From positions 2,108,001 to 2,172,000 of the forward strand of contig NC_048546.1 of NCBI RefSeq assembly GCF_902806685.2: 64,000 bases of DNA, given 5' to 3'. Positions 1-12,065 of this stretch are shown in pieces. The DNA is from Maniola hyperantus. Its lineage: Eukaryota > Arthropoda > Insecta > Lepidoptera > Nymphalidae. How positions within the stretch are numbered: the stretch's first letter is position 1; each line of letters opens with the position of its first letter. Position numbers and translations under genes: made by a program. The notes under the pieces were generated by a model, which was not told the origin of the DNA, did not search any database, and saw only the letters and a list, made by a program, of their open reading frames with translations.

Positions 1-403
1 TGCTCTCAAATTCCACTTTGCCTACTTCGTGAAGTAAACCGAAGATTAACAATCTCTATAAATTCTAAATGAAGCCACATTTGCGTGAACGATTACAGCT
101 GTCTTAGATTGTTAGTAAATAAATAAATAGACGTAAGTTTATTTCAAGTAACAAAGGCTCAAAGGAATTACCTACGGCCTACGCTAAATATTTATTTATT
201 TTTATTTTATAAATTCTTTATTATCAATATACATTTTACAAAACATATATATAACGTTATGTTATAATGTTAATCTTAAATTATATTTTGATTCTTCTGT
301 AAGTATCAAAATAATATAATTTAAGATTAGGCGTCACTTAGCCTTTGCTAAGTCGCGCCTTAAAGTTTATAAAGGAATAATTGGCCCCGATTCTCTAGTC
401 TCT
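1..403. other. AT-rich non-coding stretch
   Basis: No gene. A fragment of the GGCCCCGATTCTCTAGT MITE end lies at about 381-400. Confidence 0.4.
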
Positions 404-445
404 CTTATATATATATATATATATATCTATTATATATATATCTAT

Positions 446-524
<79 letters not shown>
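404..524. repeat. (TA)n microsatellite
   Basis: About 120 bp of alternating TA with a few C and TT breaks. Confidence 0.95.
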
Positions 525-526
<2 letters not shown>

Positions 527-624
527 TACATTACACGTTTAATCATAAATAGGTACATTTATATAAGAAAACTATTTAATTTAATGCTATATACTTAATT
601 GGTAGGTATATTCGCTTAGTAAAG

Positions 625-705
625 TCTATCATCATCATTGTCATTCCTTAGACGTCCATTGCTGGACATAGGTCTCTTGTAGGGACTTCCACATGCCACT
701 TATCA
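625..705 (-). mobile_element. RTE LINE tail fragment
   Basis: The - strand reads GTGGAAGTCCCTACAAGAGA and AGCAATGGACGTCTAAGG, then (GAT)n-like, as in 46960-47035. Confidence 0.65.
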
Positions 706-849
706 ACAAGGAGTAAATAACCAATATATATAAAATATAATTAAATGCCCCCTATTCAAAGTAAAAAATAATTAAAAAGAACATAGTAATATTAACTATA
801 TCTTATACAATAGAACAGAACCCTTCGAAGTCCGACTTTTGATCCGAGT

Positions 850-1020
850 TTTTTTAAAGAATATTAGCCACGTTAATCAATACTTGCATTCCCCTTTTCC
901 CTCCAACTAAGCGTAAAGCTTGTGATAGAAGTAGGTGCGACAATAGTGCAACGGGTGGGGTTTGAACCGCGACCTTTCAGATTTCAATCCGCTCCTATAA
1001 CCGTTGAGCTATTGAGGCTT
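850..1020 (-). mobile_element. tRNA-derived SINE (family 1)
   Basis: CCTCAATAGCTCAACGG and GGTTCAAACCCC on the - strand form A- and B-box-like motifs. Confidence 0.7.
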
Positions 1021-1083
1021 CCCAAGTTGGTTTCTGGGATACCACTCCATCAATCTTTATCTCATTTCCCAGGCATGCCTACA

Positions 1084-1582
1084 CAGTGGCGGATTTGCAG
1101 TCTTGGCCGCCCTAGGCCCCTGGCTATGTGGTAAATACCAGCTGCCCCTTTCTCAGCATTCATGTACCTGTAGTACAAGATTTTACGTCTCACCAAACCA
1201 AACCAAATTCGAGAGTCGAAATACTTCCGCGTTACAGTAAACTGGATCTTAAAGACCTTGTTTTAAAGCTCAAGTTTGTCTACACTTCTACAGGCAGCGC
1301 TCCAAGCGGAAACATTGCGAAATTAAAATCAGTGGCATTGAATATTTGACTTTAATTCAAGGCTGTTTAGGTCCATTTTACTGTAACGCGGAAGTATTTC
1401 GACTCTCGAATTTGGTTTCGTTTGGTGAGACGTAAAATCTTGTACTACGGGTAAAGATAAGACTACATGTAAGGTACCTAAATTTTATCATAACATCAGT
1501 GAATTTTTTCACGATTGGCTGCCCCTATTACATGTCCGCCCTAGGCCCAGGCCTACTGGGCCTTAGTGCAAATCCGCCACTG
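1084..1582. mobile_element. hAT-like non-autonomous element with nested inverted repeat
   Basis: Ends CAGTGGCGGATTTGCA and TGCAAATCCGCCACTG. Inside, 1168-1235 and 1368-1445 are a second inverted pair of about 70 bp (TTTACGTCTCACCAAACC...). Flanks GCCTACAC and GCCTATAG suggest an imperfect 8-bp target duplication. Confidence 0.75.
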
Positions 1583-1836
1583 CCTATAGTTATTTATGTG
1601 TCGACATATATCCCGGTAATGGGTGCCGCCTAGCACTCACCGAGGGGGATTAATAACCGTCAAACGAATCGTAGTCTTTATGCAACGGACACTGATTTAT
1701 GTCACTCCATCGTGACTTGTTCGTGCGTTACTGAGGGATTCATAACACGGCCGAATACGTTTATTTTATTTATTCAAGGGTTTCCTATTGACCCTAGACA
1801 GATAACTTGCGAATGTCACCTGTCTCTCAATATATA

Positions 1837-2056
1837 CTAGCTTACGCTCGCGACTTGGTCCGCGTGGACTACTCAAATTCCAAAGCCCTATTTAAGCCCT
1901 TAGGGGTTGAATTTTCAAAAATCCTTTCTTAGCGGATGTCTTCGTCATAATAGCTATCTGCGTGCCAATATTCAGCCCGATCTGTCCAGTAGTTTGAGCT
2001 GTGCGTTGTTAAATCAGTCAGTCAGTCAGTCACCTTTTCCTTTTATATATTTAGAT
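1837..2056 (+). mobile_element. SINE, family 2
   Basis: CTAGCTTACGCTCGCGACTT to CAGTCAGTCAGTCACC and a TATATATTTAGA end. Confidence 0.8.
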
Positions 2057-2284
2057 TTAGAGAATGTGTGTAAGACATCGTCTCTGAGCCCTTATGTCAG
2101 TATTATAACTTTCCATGGATATGAATCGATTCGTTTCCTCGTTTCGCAATAGCATCTGCCCCAAAAACGTCTCTTTGTGATAACCACGACCACTTCGCCA
2201 AGAGTGTTACGACAGATAAGAAGATAAACTATTTAATTTTTGTATGATAATGTTCATTAGAAATATAAGAAGTCATAAGAAAGC

Positions 2285-2519
2285 TCAGAGTCACTCAGCG
2301 GGCGATGGAGAGAGCTATGTGCGGAGTTTCTCTGCGTGATCAAATCAGAAATGAGAAGATCCGTAGGAGAACTAGAGTAACCGACATAGCTCAACGGGTT
2401 GCGAAGCTGAAGTGGCAATGGGCAGGGCACATAGTTCGTACAACCGATAGACGTTGGGGTCCCAAGGTGCTGGAATGGCGACCTCGCACCGGAAGATACG
2501 GTGTTGGAAGACCCCTATA
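2285..2519 (+). mobile_element. RTE-type LINE reverse transcriptase C-terminal fragment
   Basis: The frame 2305-2519 reads RNEKIRRRTRVTDIAQRVAK and LKWQWAGHIVRTTDRRWG, the familiar tail of RTE reverse transcriptases in insects. Truncated after VGRPL. Confidence 0.85.
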
Positions 2520-2949
2520 GATATACCGATACCGATTTTTTTTTTCATTTCTATACCGGTTGCTATTTAAATTGCAACATCTTTAGCTTTAATTTACAAT
2601 AATCTAATCTAACCTTAACTTAACTTATATCCAGTTTTTTTTTGCCGATACCGATTATATTTCTGTGGTAGGTTCAGATCTACCCACCTGACTAAATATT
2701 ACACAAACTGCTCCCAGCGTTGGATTGCGTTGGCGACGCGCGCCAATTTCCTGTTCCTACATGTTAAATGGCCACCAATCAACCCCTATTCTACCCACCC
2801 CCTATTCTCAGGGCTGCAATTCAATTGTCTACATATTCTCGTATCGACATTTGGTGCGATAACTCTCTAATTAGTTTGTGTAAAGAAAATCCGATTTTTG
2901 ATGATTTATTGATATTTTAACTTACCAATTAAAATAAATAGATTAATAT

Positions 2950-3205
2950 CAACATCATCATCAACCCATCACTGGCCAACTACTGAGCACAGGTCTCTTC
3001 TCAGAATGAGAAGGGTTTAGGCCATTGGCAGACTTCACACACCTTTGAGAACATGGAGAACTCTCAGGCATGCAGGTTTCCTCACGATGTTTTCTTTCAC
3101 CGTTAAAGCAAGTGATATTTAATTGTTTCAAAAGTTAGAGCGGCGTGCCCGGGATCGAATCCCTGACCTCCCGAAAAGAGGGCGAACTACCACCGCTTAT
3201 ATAAG
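2950..3205 (+). mobile_element. SINE, family 4
   Basis: CATCATCATCAACCCATCAC head, GCATGCAGGTTTCCTCACG body, GTGCCCGGGATCGAATCCC tRNA-like part. Confidence 0.8.
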
Positions 3206-3515
3206 TATAGGAAAATATAAAATCATATTTCATAGTCGAAAACAGAATACACATAGAATAAAATGAGAGATATCCTGCCTTAGACGAGAGTTGGATCTAA
3301 AATAGATGGCAAAAGTGATTGAAGTGTGTTCAAGCGAAAACGAACTATTTGTTCGTTCGGTACTTTATTGAGAGTCGTTACATTAGGTTTTATTCGATAC
3401 ATAAGAATAAAATATTAATGTATCGAGTTAGTTCTGTACAGGTAAAATGTCTTGAAGCAAATAGCTTTTCTGATAGCTTTGCTCTAGTTGCTTAACGTAT
3501 TTTTTTAATAAATAA

Positions 3516-3580
3516 TTTCTTTCTTCTCAATCGTTCACTCTTGACAACTCTGTCAAGAGTGCACGATTGAGAAGAAAGAA
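3516..3580. repeat. Inverted repeat, arms about 30 bp
   Basis: TTCTTTCTTCTCAATCGT and ACTCTTGACA pair with their complements across a 4-base loop, with one 2-bp mismatch. Confidence 0.85.
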
Positions 3581-3774
3581 TTCATAGAAGATTCATAGCC
3601 ACGACCGAGTCTTCACTGCTGCTCGTGCGATCTCCCTCCAGCGACTTCTGTTGTTGGCATTATGTGCACACACGGAGACAGACGTGTTTGTTGCAGAACG
3701 GATTAAGTCCATCCACCTAGTTGGGGAACGCCCTCGTGGACGTGTGCCCTCCACTCGACCTTGTACCACGAGGT

Positions 3775-4460
3775 GTTCGGTCCATTTTACTCAAACGTTA
3801 TTGTATGTATTTCGTCGCTCGAATTCTATCAACGTTGACGAGATGTAAAATCTAATACTAAGCATACAAAAATACAAGTGTGGTCACATTATGATTGACC
3901 TCACTTGAAAGCACCGACCAGTGCTCGACAGTCAAACAATCAAATAGCGCTGATCCATTTACCCCGTTGATTGTTTTAAGCTCATGTTTGTCCATACATC
4001 TAATTCTACAGACAGCACGATCGCAGATCTCTTCAAGCGGAAGCCTAAAATTAAAATTGGTGGTACTGAATTTTTGACTTTAAGGACCTCCCATCCATTT
4101 TACTCAGACGCTATTTTGTTTTGACGCTCGAATTCTATCAAGTACGTTGGGTGAGACGTACAATCTCATACACGCTGTGAGATCTATTGAGCGCATTTTG
4201 ACTTTGCTCAGACTTAAGATTGAGCTGAAACGAGACAGATTATTTTATGTGAGAGATGTAGCTCTGTCTCGTTTTAACTCTGTCTTAAGTCTATGCAAAG
4301 TCAGAGTGCGCTCTATAGATCTCACTCTAAGTAAGCAAGCATAAGTAAACACACAGGAAATACAAGTGCGGTTACATTAACCTCACTCGATAGCACAGAC
4401 CAGTGTTCGACAGTCAAACAGTGAAACAGCGCTGACCCATTTACCCCGTGGCCCGAAGCC
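3775..4460. mobile_element. MITE cluster related to 1130-1450, with a hairpin core
   Basis: CATTTTACTCAAACGTTATT and TTCTATCAACGTTG segments recur at 4090 and 4130. A 65-bp-arm hairpin (GAGATCTATTGAGCGC...) lies at about 4180-4330. The family also occurs at 47325-47660. Confidence 0.65.
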
Positions 4461-4716
4461 GGCGACACCGCGTCTTGTCCGAGATGCATAAATTTCATCT
4501 TGGGATGCAGTGTGCATGGCTTGATATTAAGTCGACGGTGAAAATTGTCGGCGATGAGTACGGAACTGCTATTTTGGTTGCTTCTATAATTTAAACTGTA
4601 ATAATTTCTCTAACGATTAAAGCTTTCTTGGCACCGCAATTCGCTGTTTCAATTTTATTTTCAAGCTAATTTGGTAACCCTGACCTGAAAAATTTTTACT
4701 TATGAAATCTTACTTT

Positions 4717-5150
4717 TTAGGGTTCCGTACCTCATAAGGAAAAACGGAACCCTTATAGGATCACTTTGTTGTCTGTCTGTCTGTCGGTCTGTCAAGAAAA
4801 CTACAGGGTAGGTACTTCCCGTTGACCTAGAATCATGAAATTTGGAAGGTAGGTAGCTCTTGTAGCAGACATTCGGGGAAAAATCTGAAAACCGTGAATT
4901 TGTGGTTACATAACACAAAAAAAATATTGTGGTCATTAACTAATAATTAGTATTTTCAATTTTCGAACTAAGATAACTATATCAAGTGGAATATCATATG
5001 AAAGGGCTTTACCTGTGCATTCTAAAACAGATTTTTATTTATTTTTATGCATCATAGTTTTTGAATTTTCGTGCAAAATGTCGAAAAAAAAAACGACTGA
5101 AGTACGGAACTTGCGTTGCGCGAGCCTGACTCGCACTTGGCCGGCTTTTT
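4717..5150 (-). mobile_element. Dispersed repeat family 5
   Basis: TAGGGTTCCGTACCTCATAAGG to CGCACTTGGCCGG on +. Includes a GTCTGTCTGTCTGTC run. Full-length form of about 430 bp. Confidence 0.8.
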
Positions 5151-5328
5151 CTCGTTCCTTTTGCTTTGCTCTTGATTGGTATTGAATTCGTTTGATTAGC
5201 AAGTGATTGGTAGGCGAACTAAACTCTAGACATAAACTTGGTTGGATACTACTGAACTCCAAATAGGTGGTCAATGCTCATACAATTGTATTTAAAAAAA
5301 GTAAAGACAAAGTTCGTACTCTTGTGCG

Positions 5329-5472
5329 CAGTGGCGTGCAGCTCATAGAGGCATAAACGCACTGCTTACCCTCACTGTAATAAGTCAATGCTTATTTTTT
5401 CATTTTAACCTGCCGTAAAATAAGTTCATACCTAAATGCATACCCTGGCTTGAACTCCTGTGCACGCCACTG
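5329..5472. mobile_element. hAT-type MITE, 144 bp, perfect 8-bp target duplication
   Basis: TIRs CAGTGGCGTGCA and TGCACGCCACTG, flanked on both sides by CTTGTGCG (5321-5328 and 5473-5480). Confidence 0.92.
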
Positions 5473-5914
5473 CTTGTGCGTGTGCGGTGACACATACTAC
5501 ATATTAAGAACTAGCGCATTACGGTGCGGTGAGATGTGGAGATTTAATTTTATGACTCCGCCATGCCAATTTAAAACCACTCATTAAATACTTAAATGAT
5601 TTAAAATCACGCACCATTTAAAAATTAAAATTCGATGCCTATTCATAAACGCTAGTAGTTCAATCATAAAACAGATATCTATCTCTGAAATCAAATTTCC
5701 ATCCAAGCTTATCCGTGAATTGCACTCGTGTACACAAATATCGCTCGTATGGTTCAGTATTAATAAAGGTTATAATGGAATGCGAACGCTAACACGATAT
5801 TTTACCGACAAGTGTGCGACGCGCGCCCGCTCAGATGAAAAAAGTAAATATCATCTGCCTCGGAGATTGAAGGGAATATGAAATGTGATTTCATAATAAT
5901 ATATTTTATACCAC

Positions 5915-6279
5915 TAAAAATGATCAAAAAGCACGCTTTTTGGAAACACTCAAAGGTGTGTGAGGTCTGAAAATCCACACTTAGCCAGTATGGTAGACTA
6001 TGGTCTAAACATTCTGAGAGGAGACCAGTCCTCAGGACTGGGCCGGCGCGCGATGGGTTGGTAATGATGATCATCATCATGATCAACCCATCGCCGGCTC
6101 ACTACAGAGCACGGGTCTCCTCTCAGAGGGAGAAGGTTTTTGGCCATAGTCCAATCCGCACATGGCCAGCGTGGTAGACTTCATACACCTTTGAGAACAT
6201 TATGGAGAACTCTCAAGCATGTAGTTTTCCTCACGAAGTGTTCCTTCACCGTTAAAGCAAGTGACATTTTATTAGTTAA
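5915..6279. mobile_element. Two SINE family 4 copies head to head
   Basis: 5915-6068 is the reverse of the head found at 6069-6279, meeting at ATGATGATCATCATCATGAT. The right copy resumes at 6691-6800. Confidence 0.75.
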
Positions 6280-6690
6280 AGCGAGTCACCGAGGCGGGCA
6301 GCGCCGGCTTTGAAGTAAACCGCTTGGCAACGTTCAAATTCTGTGTTTCAAACGTTAAATTTGAATTTAATAAATTATAGAAGTCCTGTTGAAAACCAAA
6401 ATTTTGCAGGTTCTCTGTAGTACTTAAAGACAAATATTTCCATATAAAAATTATTTGCCAAGTCAGAAATTTTAGTATTAAATAATTCGTTTTAGACTTT
6501 TTTTTCGGATTGTTTCAAGATTTTATTTGATCGAGTGAAGTACTTCCTATTGTGTATCAAAGTAGCACATTCTTTAGACAATGTCTTTAGGTATATTGTA
6601 TATTTTTGGCAAGGCCATTATTTAATAGTAAATACCTAAAACATTTGATCTAGCAAACCAGTTTTTTCCGCTTAGCCTCGGTGACTCGCC
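6280..6690. mobile_element. piggyBac-like MITE (TTAA duplication) inside a SINE
   Basis: Ends AGCGAGTCACCGAGGC and GCCTCGGTGACTCGCC, inverted with one mismatch, flanked by TTAA at 6276-6279 and 6691-6694. Other SINE copies show the empty site (TTGCTTAAAACGC). Confidence 0.88.
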
Positions 6691-6800
6691 TTAAAACGCA
6701 CATAACTCAGAAAAGTTAGAAGTGCGTGCCCGGGATCGAACCCCCGACCTCCGAATAGAAGGCGGACATCCTAACCACTAAGCTATCACAGCTTCTTCAG
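6691..6800 (+). mobile_element. SINE family 4, tRNA-like end after MITE
   Basis: TTAAAACGCACATAACTC and GTGCCCGGGATCGAACCCCC, then CTAACCACTAAGCTATCAC. Confidence 0.8.
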
Positions 6801-7675
6801 CAGCTTCTATATGTATATCCTTTTCTAAATATTATATACCTAGATGAAAAATAAAAGTCGGTCCATATCTACGGACAAAACTGTACTAGGTACTTAATAA
6901 GCCCGTCAAATGGTAAACATACAGAAATTAGGGCTGCCAAAGTTTGTTTTTAGGGCTCCGTATTTGTTTTGTAATAGGATTATGCGCGCAATCGAGAAGG
7001 CAATGTTCTCGTACAGATTGAGTTCGTTGGGAAAAGTTCATCGGGTTGTTCTGAACTTACAGCGTATGTATTTACATTGACCGGATAATATGTTTCCGCC
7101 CACGGCCTACCAAAGTTTGTTGATCTAGAAAGTTCGAGCTAGTACTTAACTGGATACACGTTTTGGGCTGGATCGTGGGAAATTCTAACTCAAATGTCTG
7201 TATTTTAAATTACTTAATATGTGCTTAATATGCTCATACTTGATATTGCTTGCGAATGTTGAGATGGATATGTGATGTGACAAGGATGAATAAGATAAGG
7301 AATGAATATACCTATAAAGGGAAGTTGTAAAGATGTAAGTAGAAAAGATGTCACACCACACCTAGTGAATAAATACAAACCTGAAAAATACCCACTCGCT
7401 CTTGTAGTAGGTACGATAGTCTGCAACTTGTAAGTTTCCGTCGGAATGTGTCGCTATTGTCAATTTGTCTCAACTCCACTGAAGTTGGCAACAAAGTGAA
7501 GTTCCTGTCTATTGCAATAAGTGTTTGCAATTTCTTCTTCGCTTCAACATGCGATGCGAATATGCATTTTTGAGATGCAATATTTCATTGCGGCTGACTT
7601 CCTTCACAGTATTTCTATTTTTCTATATTAAAGGATTAAAACGAGACTTCCGGGCTGTGTGGGTGTGCGGGGCGT

Positions 7676-7818
7676 CCATTGATGTGCAAGTTATAGAGGC
7701 ATAAAAGCACTGCTTACCCTAGTTGAAACAGCTTAATATATTATGTACCTACTCATTTTTAGTATGACCAACATACATAACTTATGCCTACCTTGGCTTC
7801 GAATCTTGTGCCCGCCAT
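7676..7818. mobile_element. Diverged copy of the 5329-5472 hAT MITE
   Basis: Shares TATAGAGGCATAAAAGCACTGCTTACCC and CTTGGCTTCGAATC with eroded ends (CCATTGATGTGCA / TGCCCGCCATTGG). Confidence 0.7.
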
Positions 7819-7875
7819 TGGGGGCGTCCCCACCCTGATTGCCATGTCGACCTGTCGCGTCTCTAGCGTCCGATA

Positions 7876-8655
7876 TAATCTCGCGGCTTTCATCTACACT
7901 AATATTATAAAGAGGAAAACTTTGTTTGTTTGTTTGTTTGTTTGTTTGCTTGTTTGTTTGTACTGAATAGGCTCAAAAACTACTGGACCGATTTTAAAAA
8001 TTCTTTCACCATTCGAAAGCTACATTATCCACGAGTAACATAGGCTATATTTTATTTTGGAAAAAAAATAGGGTTCCGTAAGATATTTGGGTTTTTCGGA
8101 CACAAGGTGTAAAAAATCAACCAGAAAAGTTACTTATTTTGCGTACGCTGCCTAAACTATAAAAGATAGAACCATAAAATGTTCTAATTAATTGTAGATC
8201 TTATAAATATCTACAAAAAAGTCCGCGACACACTATACCCATCTATGTCGAGTGAGGCACAGCAACCATTTTTTTATTTAAAAATCTTGAATTTTTTTTG
8301 GACTACATTTAAACGCGTTTATTTTACTCATGCTATTAACCCTTATCAAAATAAATGATTTCATCACTAAGAACAGTTTATGGAGATAATATTTGGTCTT
8401 TGAATGATTAAAATTGGACGTTTGGTTTGAAGTTATGGCGAAATTAAAATATTACGATTTCTGCTGCACGGCCCGTTGTATTATATAAAGAGGTAATGTC
8501 GTTAAGTTTGTTTGTAGGGGGTAATCTTTAGAACTACTGAACCGATTTTTAAAATTCTTTCACCAGTAGAAAGCTACATTATTCCTGAGTGACATAGGCT
8601 ATACGGGATCTTTAAAAACCTAAACTACGCGGGCGAAGCCGCGGGGATCAGCTAG
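7876..8655. repeat. Two family 3-related fragments with (TTTG)n
   Basis: (TTTG)n at 7921-7959, followed by CAAAAACTACTGGACCGATTTT and GAAAGCTACATTAT. The second at about 8465-8655 ends ACTACGCGGGCGAAGCCGCG. Confidence 0.6.
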
Positions 8656-8951
8656 TTTCATATATTTTTGTACCAGGAAATATCGTCTCACAGGATTTAA
8701 TACGTTAATACACTTGAAACGGATGTACGTATCCTGCTTTCCCATTCAAATTCAGTTGGAAATAAATTTTCCGGTGAAATGTAGTTTGAAAACTGTGAGG
8801 CAGAAAAGGCTTTTTTACGAGTGGCTCCCTCTATCGAATCGGAATATATTTCTGTGGTCGAAATGCGGGCAATATATTATTTTAGTTTTTTCTGCTTGCT
8901 TGTAAAGCAAACGCTGTCCTGTATCGCCAATAATATTTATCTTCTATCTAC

Positions 8952-9180
8952 ATCCATACTAATACTTATTAGTTATTATAAATGCAAAAGTGTGTCTGTC
9001 TGTCTGTCTCTCTGTCTGCTAATTTTTCACGGCCCAACCGTTCAACCGATTTTGATGAAAGGTACACAGATATTCGCATACCGGGGAAGGACATAGGCTA
9101 CTTTTTATCCCAGAAAATCAAAGAGTTCCCATGGGCTCTTAAAAAACCTAAATCCTCACGGGCATCATCTAGTATCTATT
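8952..9180 (-). mobile_element. Dispersed repeat, family 3
   Basis: ATACTAATACTTATTAG, (GTCT)n, CAACCGATTTTGATGAAAGG, and GGGCATCATCTAGTA end on +. Confidence 0.75.
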
Positions 9181-9489
9181 CCATATACTATTAGTTAGCT
9201 AATACAGAACTACTTCGCCTGTGGGATTAAGATATTGATCCAGTTCTGGTAACTTAGCGAGCGGATAACGTTGTATCTAGGCTAGATTTATGCACATAAT
9301 CCTGACGTTTCGGGGAAATACTAGAAATTTTACACTGAATCGATACAGCTTTGCGGAAAGGGGAGTTTCTCTCGTTATATTGAAGTCTTTGAAGAAAATT
9401 TAATATCCGGACTGGATTTGTTTCAGTTTATATGTTTAAAGTAAATGCAATAATCATCATCTTCATCGTTAACTCATATAAGTTCACCT

Positions 9490-9905
9490 TTTTAGGGCTC
9501 CGTACCTCAAAAGGAAAAACAGAAAACCTATAAGGTATAGGATCATTTTGTTGTTTGTATGTCTGTCTGTCTGTCAAGAAACTTACAGGGTACTTTCCGT
9601 TGATCTAGCATCAGGCAGTCTTATAGCAGACATTAGGGGAAAAATCTGAAAACCGTGAATTTTTAGTTCCATCACACAAAAAAAAAAATTGTGGTCATGA
9701 AATAATAATTAGAAAGTATTTTCAATTATCAAAGTAAGATAACTATATCGAGTGGGGTATCATATGAAAGGGCTTCTCCTGTACATTCTAAAACAGATTT
9801 TTATTTGTTTTTATGATTTGATTTATCATGCAAAATGTCGAAAAAATACGACTATAGTACGGAACCCTCAGTGCGCGAGCCTCACTCGCACTTGGCCGGT
9901 TTTTT
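9490..9905 (-). mobile_element. Dispersed repeat family 5
   Basis: TTTTAGGGCTCCGTACCTCA to CTCGCACTTGGCCGG on +, as in 4717-5150. Confidence 0.8.
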
Positions 9906-9907
9906 GT

Positions 9908-10010
9908 TTCGGATTGACTATGCTGCGTAGGTCTCTTATAGGGACTTCCACACGCCACGGTCTTGCGCCGCCTGAATCCAGCGTCTCCCTGGACTCGTTT
10001 GATGTCATGT
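9908..10010 (-). mobile_element. RTE LINE fragment
   Basis: The - strand carries the segment ending AAGTCCCTATAAGAGACC seen in other RTE tails. Confidence 0.6.
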
Positions 10011-10057
10011 GTTTTTGTTTGTAGTTATGATAGGTATAGGAGTGTGGAAATGCCAAC

Positions 10058-10426
10058 ATGTTAAAAATGGAGGCTCGACGCAAACTTCACTTGGCCACCT
10101 TACTCTTCGGTGTCATGTCCACGGGTAAACCTAGCTACTTACGCTCAAGGATAAAATGGGCTCGTGAGAATAGTACGCATATGTCAAGGTCGGCTCCTAA
10201 AATTGCATGGCCACACCATAAGTCTGCCTCCTTCAAGGGGACTTTTAAGTATGCAGCCTGTAAAATTTGGAATGACTTGCCTCCCCCAGCCCGTTTAGCG
10301 AAAACTTTATACTCATTTAAACAAATTATAAAAAAAAAATTTACTAGAAAGACAAAAACAATTGTAAGAGTAAGACAGCATTTTTTGGACGTCCAATTTC
10401 ATTCAAATTTTACAGGACAACATTAA
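10058..10426 (+). mobile_element. CR1/jockey-type LINE reverse transcriptase C-terminus
   Basis: The frame reads ARRKLHLATLLFGVMSTGKP, then SFKGTFKYAACKIWNDLPP and LYSFKQIIKKKF, a conserved C-terminal module of non-LTR reverse transcriptases. It is intact to a stop but truncated upstream. Confidence 0.8.
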
Positions 10427-10616
10427 GCGACTTATAAATAGATAGCGGATAATTTTATTATATATGTAGTTCGATGGATTAGTTATATAGATAGGTAGAA
10501 AGATAAATAGATAGTTAAGTAGTTAGATAGAAAGACATAATAGATATAAATGTAAAATATTCAATATAATAGATTAAATAGATAGAGATCTGATTCGTTA
10601 AAGCCTAGATATATGT

Positions 10617-10976
10617 ATTGGGTTGAAATTGCTTTACCTACTACCAAAAGAGCACCAGCAAGTAACTCGGCATGTGTCAATATAAAATAGGCACGGGATG
10701 TTCGCGCTCCCGATCGGCCCGTGATATCACTGGGGGCCATGCCTGAAAATCAGCGCTGCAGTCGACCGGCTGCAGCAATAGGCTGAGGCAGCGCCCCGTT
10801 CGGCCAAGATAGACTCTAAGCTAGTTTTAAGAAGTGGGTGCCTGGATCTTGGGGAACCAGGGAGCATGGACACTGGTCGGCTCCTTGGTTCCCCAGGGAC
10901 TACGGCACCCTACCTGTTTATACCTATTTGTAAATTTGGCTGAATAAAAGGTTTTTATTATTATTATTATTATTAA
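10617..10976 (+). mobile_element. LINE 3' UTR ending in (ATT)n
   Basis: GC-rich segment with GGGAACCAGGGAGC and its inverse GGCTCCTTGGTTCCCC (a hairpin at about 10850-10900), then AATAAAAGG and (TTA)n at 10955-10976. Confidence 0.55.
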
Positions 10977-11484
10977 ATATTGGGAGCCAATTATTCTACC
11001 AACAAAACCCATATCATTTGATTAATGGAAGGTTTCGCAACCCTCACTAATGGAAAATTTGCATCGTACGCAATTTAAAATTTCAAAAATATGATTATAT
11101 ATGATTCATATTTTCGTAGCAAAATTTACGACATTTTAAATTGCGTACGATATTAATATTAGGTAAGTAGATACCTACATGAAAATGTTATAAGCTTTCA
11201 TGAAAGATTTGCATATTATCATAATATCCGATCGGATCTGCGTAGAATCGAATCATCTCTCGGGTTACACAGAGTAGCTACCTACAGACGTTATACTCCT
11301 GAGGGATTCGGTTATCGATCCCATCAAGCTGAAGTGTAGGATAACGTCGTAGCCTGGATTTATGTAGATAATCTAGACCGAGCACTACATTTATGTGAAA
11401 ATGCGATACATCTTAACCGGAAATTATTTTTCATGCTTTCTACATACATACCTACTAGCGGAGCAGTATGTAGAATGTACTGGG

Positions 11485-11605
11485 AAGTTTGTTTAACGGA
11501 GATAGGCTTAGACGTCGATGGCCGCCTATTTGGGAAGTCCGGGGTTCGACCCTGGGTACGCACCTCTTCTTCTCGCGTCGGTCTCTCAATTTTGAGGATC
11601 GTGGT
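11485..11605 (+). mobile_element. tRNA-like SINE fragment
   Basis: TAGGCTTAGACGTCGATGG resembles an A box and GGGGTTCGACCCTGGG a B box at tRNA spacing. Confidence 0.5.
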
Positions 11606-11698
11606 TCCCTCGAGATAATTCACGATATTGAGCCATTTTTCTCTATTGGAGGCCGTACGGAAGGCATTGCAGAAGGGTGTGTCGACCGCTTCTCGAAT

Positions 11699-11871
11699 CA
11701 GCCCCCCAATTGTGTAAGAATAACCATTTCATGGCTATCGCAATCGTCAAAAAATTCTGCCCTTTGATTGGTTGATTCGCTGTTTACATTTTTTCACAGC
11801 CAATCAAAGGGCAGAATTCTTGACGATTGCGATAGCCATGAAATGGTTATTCTTACACAATTGGGGGGCTG
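11699..11871. mobile_element. Hairpin MITE, arms about 75 bp
   Basis: CAGCCCCCCAATTGTGTAAG and its inverse close a near-perfect palindrome with a loop of about 20 bases. Confidence 0.9.
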
Positions 11872-11929
11872 GTCGGCCCAACGTCTCGGGCTTCGTCCGC
11901 GGGGTCTCCAACGCACGCATTTCTAACTT

Positions 11930-12065
11930 GAAATAAAAGTAAAAGAAAATAAAAATATTTTTTATTCAATTAAACTTTTACAAGTACTTTTGAATCGTCA
12001 AATGCATCTACCACTGGTTCGGAACGCTTTTCATACCAAGAAGAATCAGCAAGAAACTCAGCGGC
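11930..12065 (+). mobile_element. LINE 3' tail fragment
   Basis: TTAAACTTTTACAAGTACTTTTGAATCGTC and AAGAAACTCAGCGG, shared with 30780-30905, 56570-56715 and 63655-63745. Confidence 0.6.

Noticed and set aside
3120..3205. Possible tRNA gene (A and B box match)
   Set aside because: Recurs several times attached to the same SINE body and does not fold into a full cloverleaf; SINE head.
11433..11767. Overlapping open frames on both strands
   Set aside because: They cover a tRNA-like SINE and a hairpin MITE and have no coding composition.
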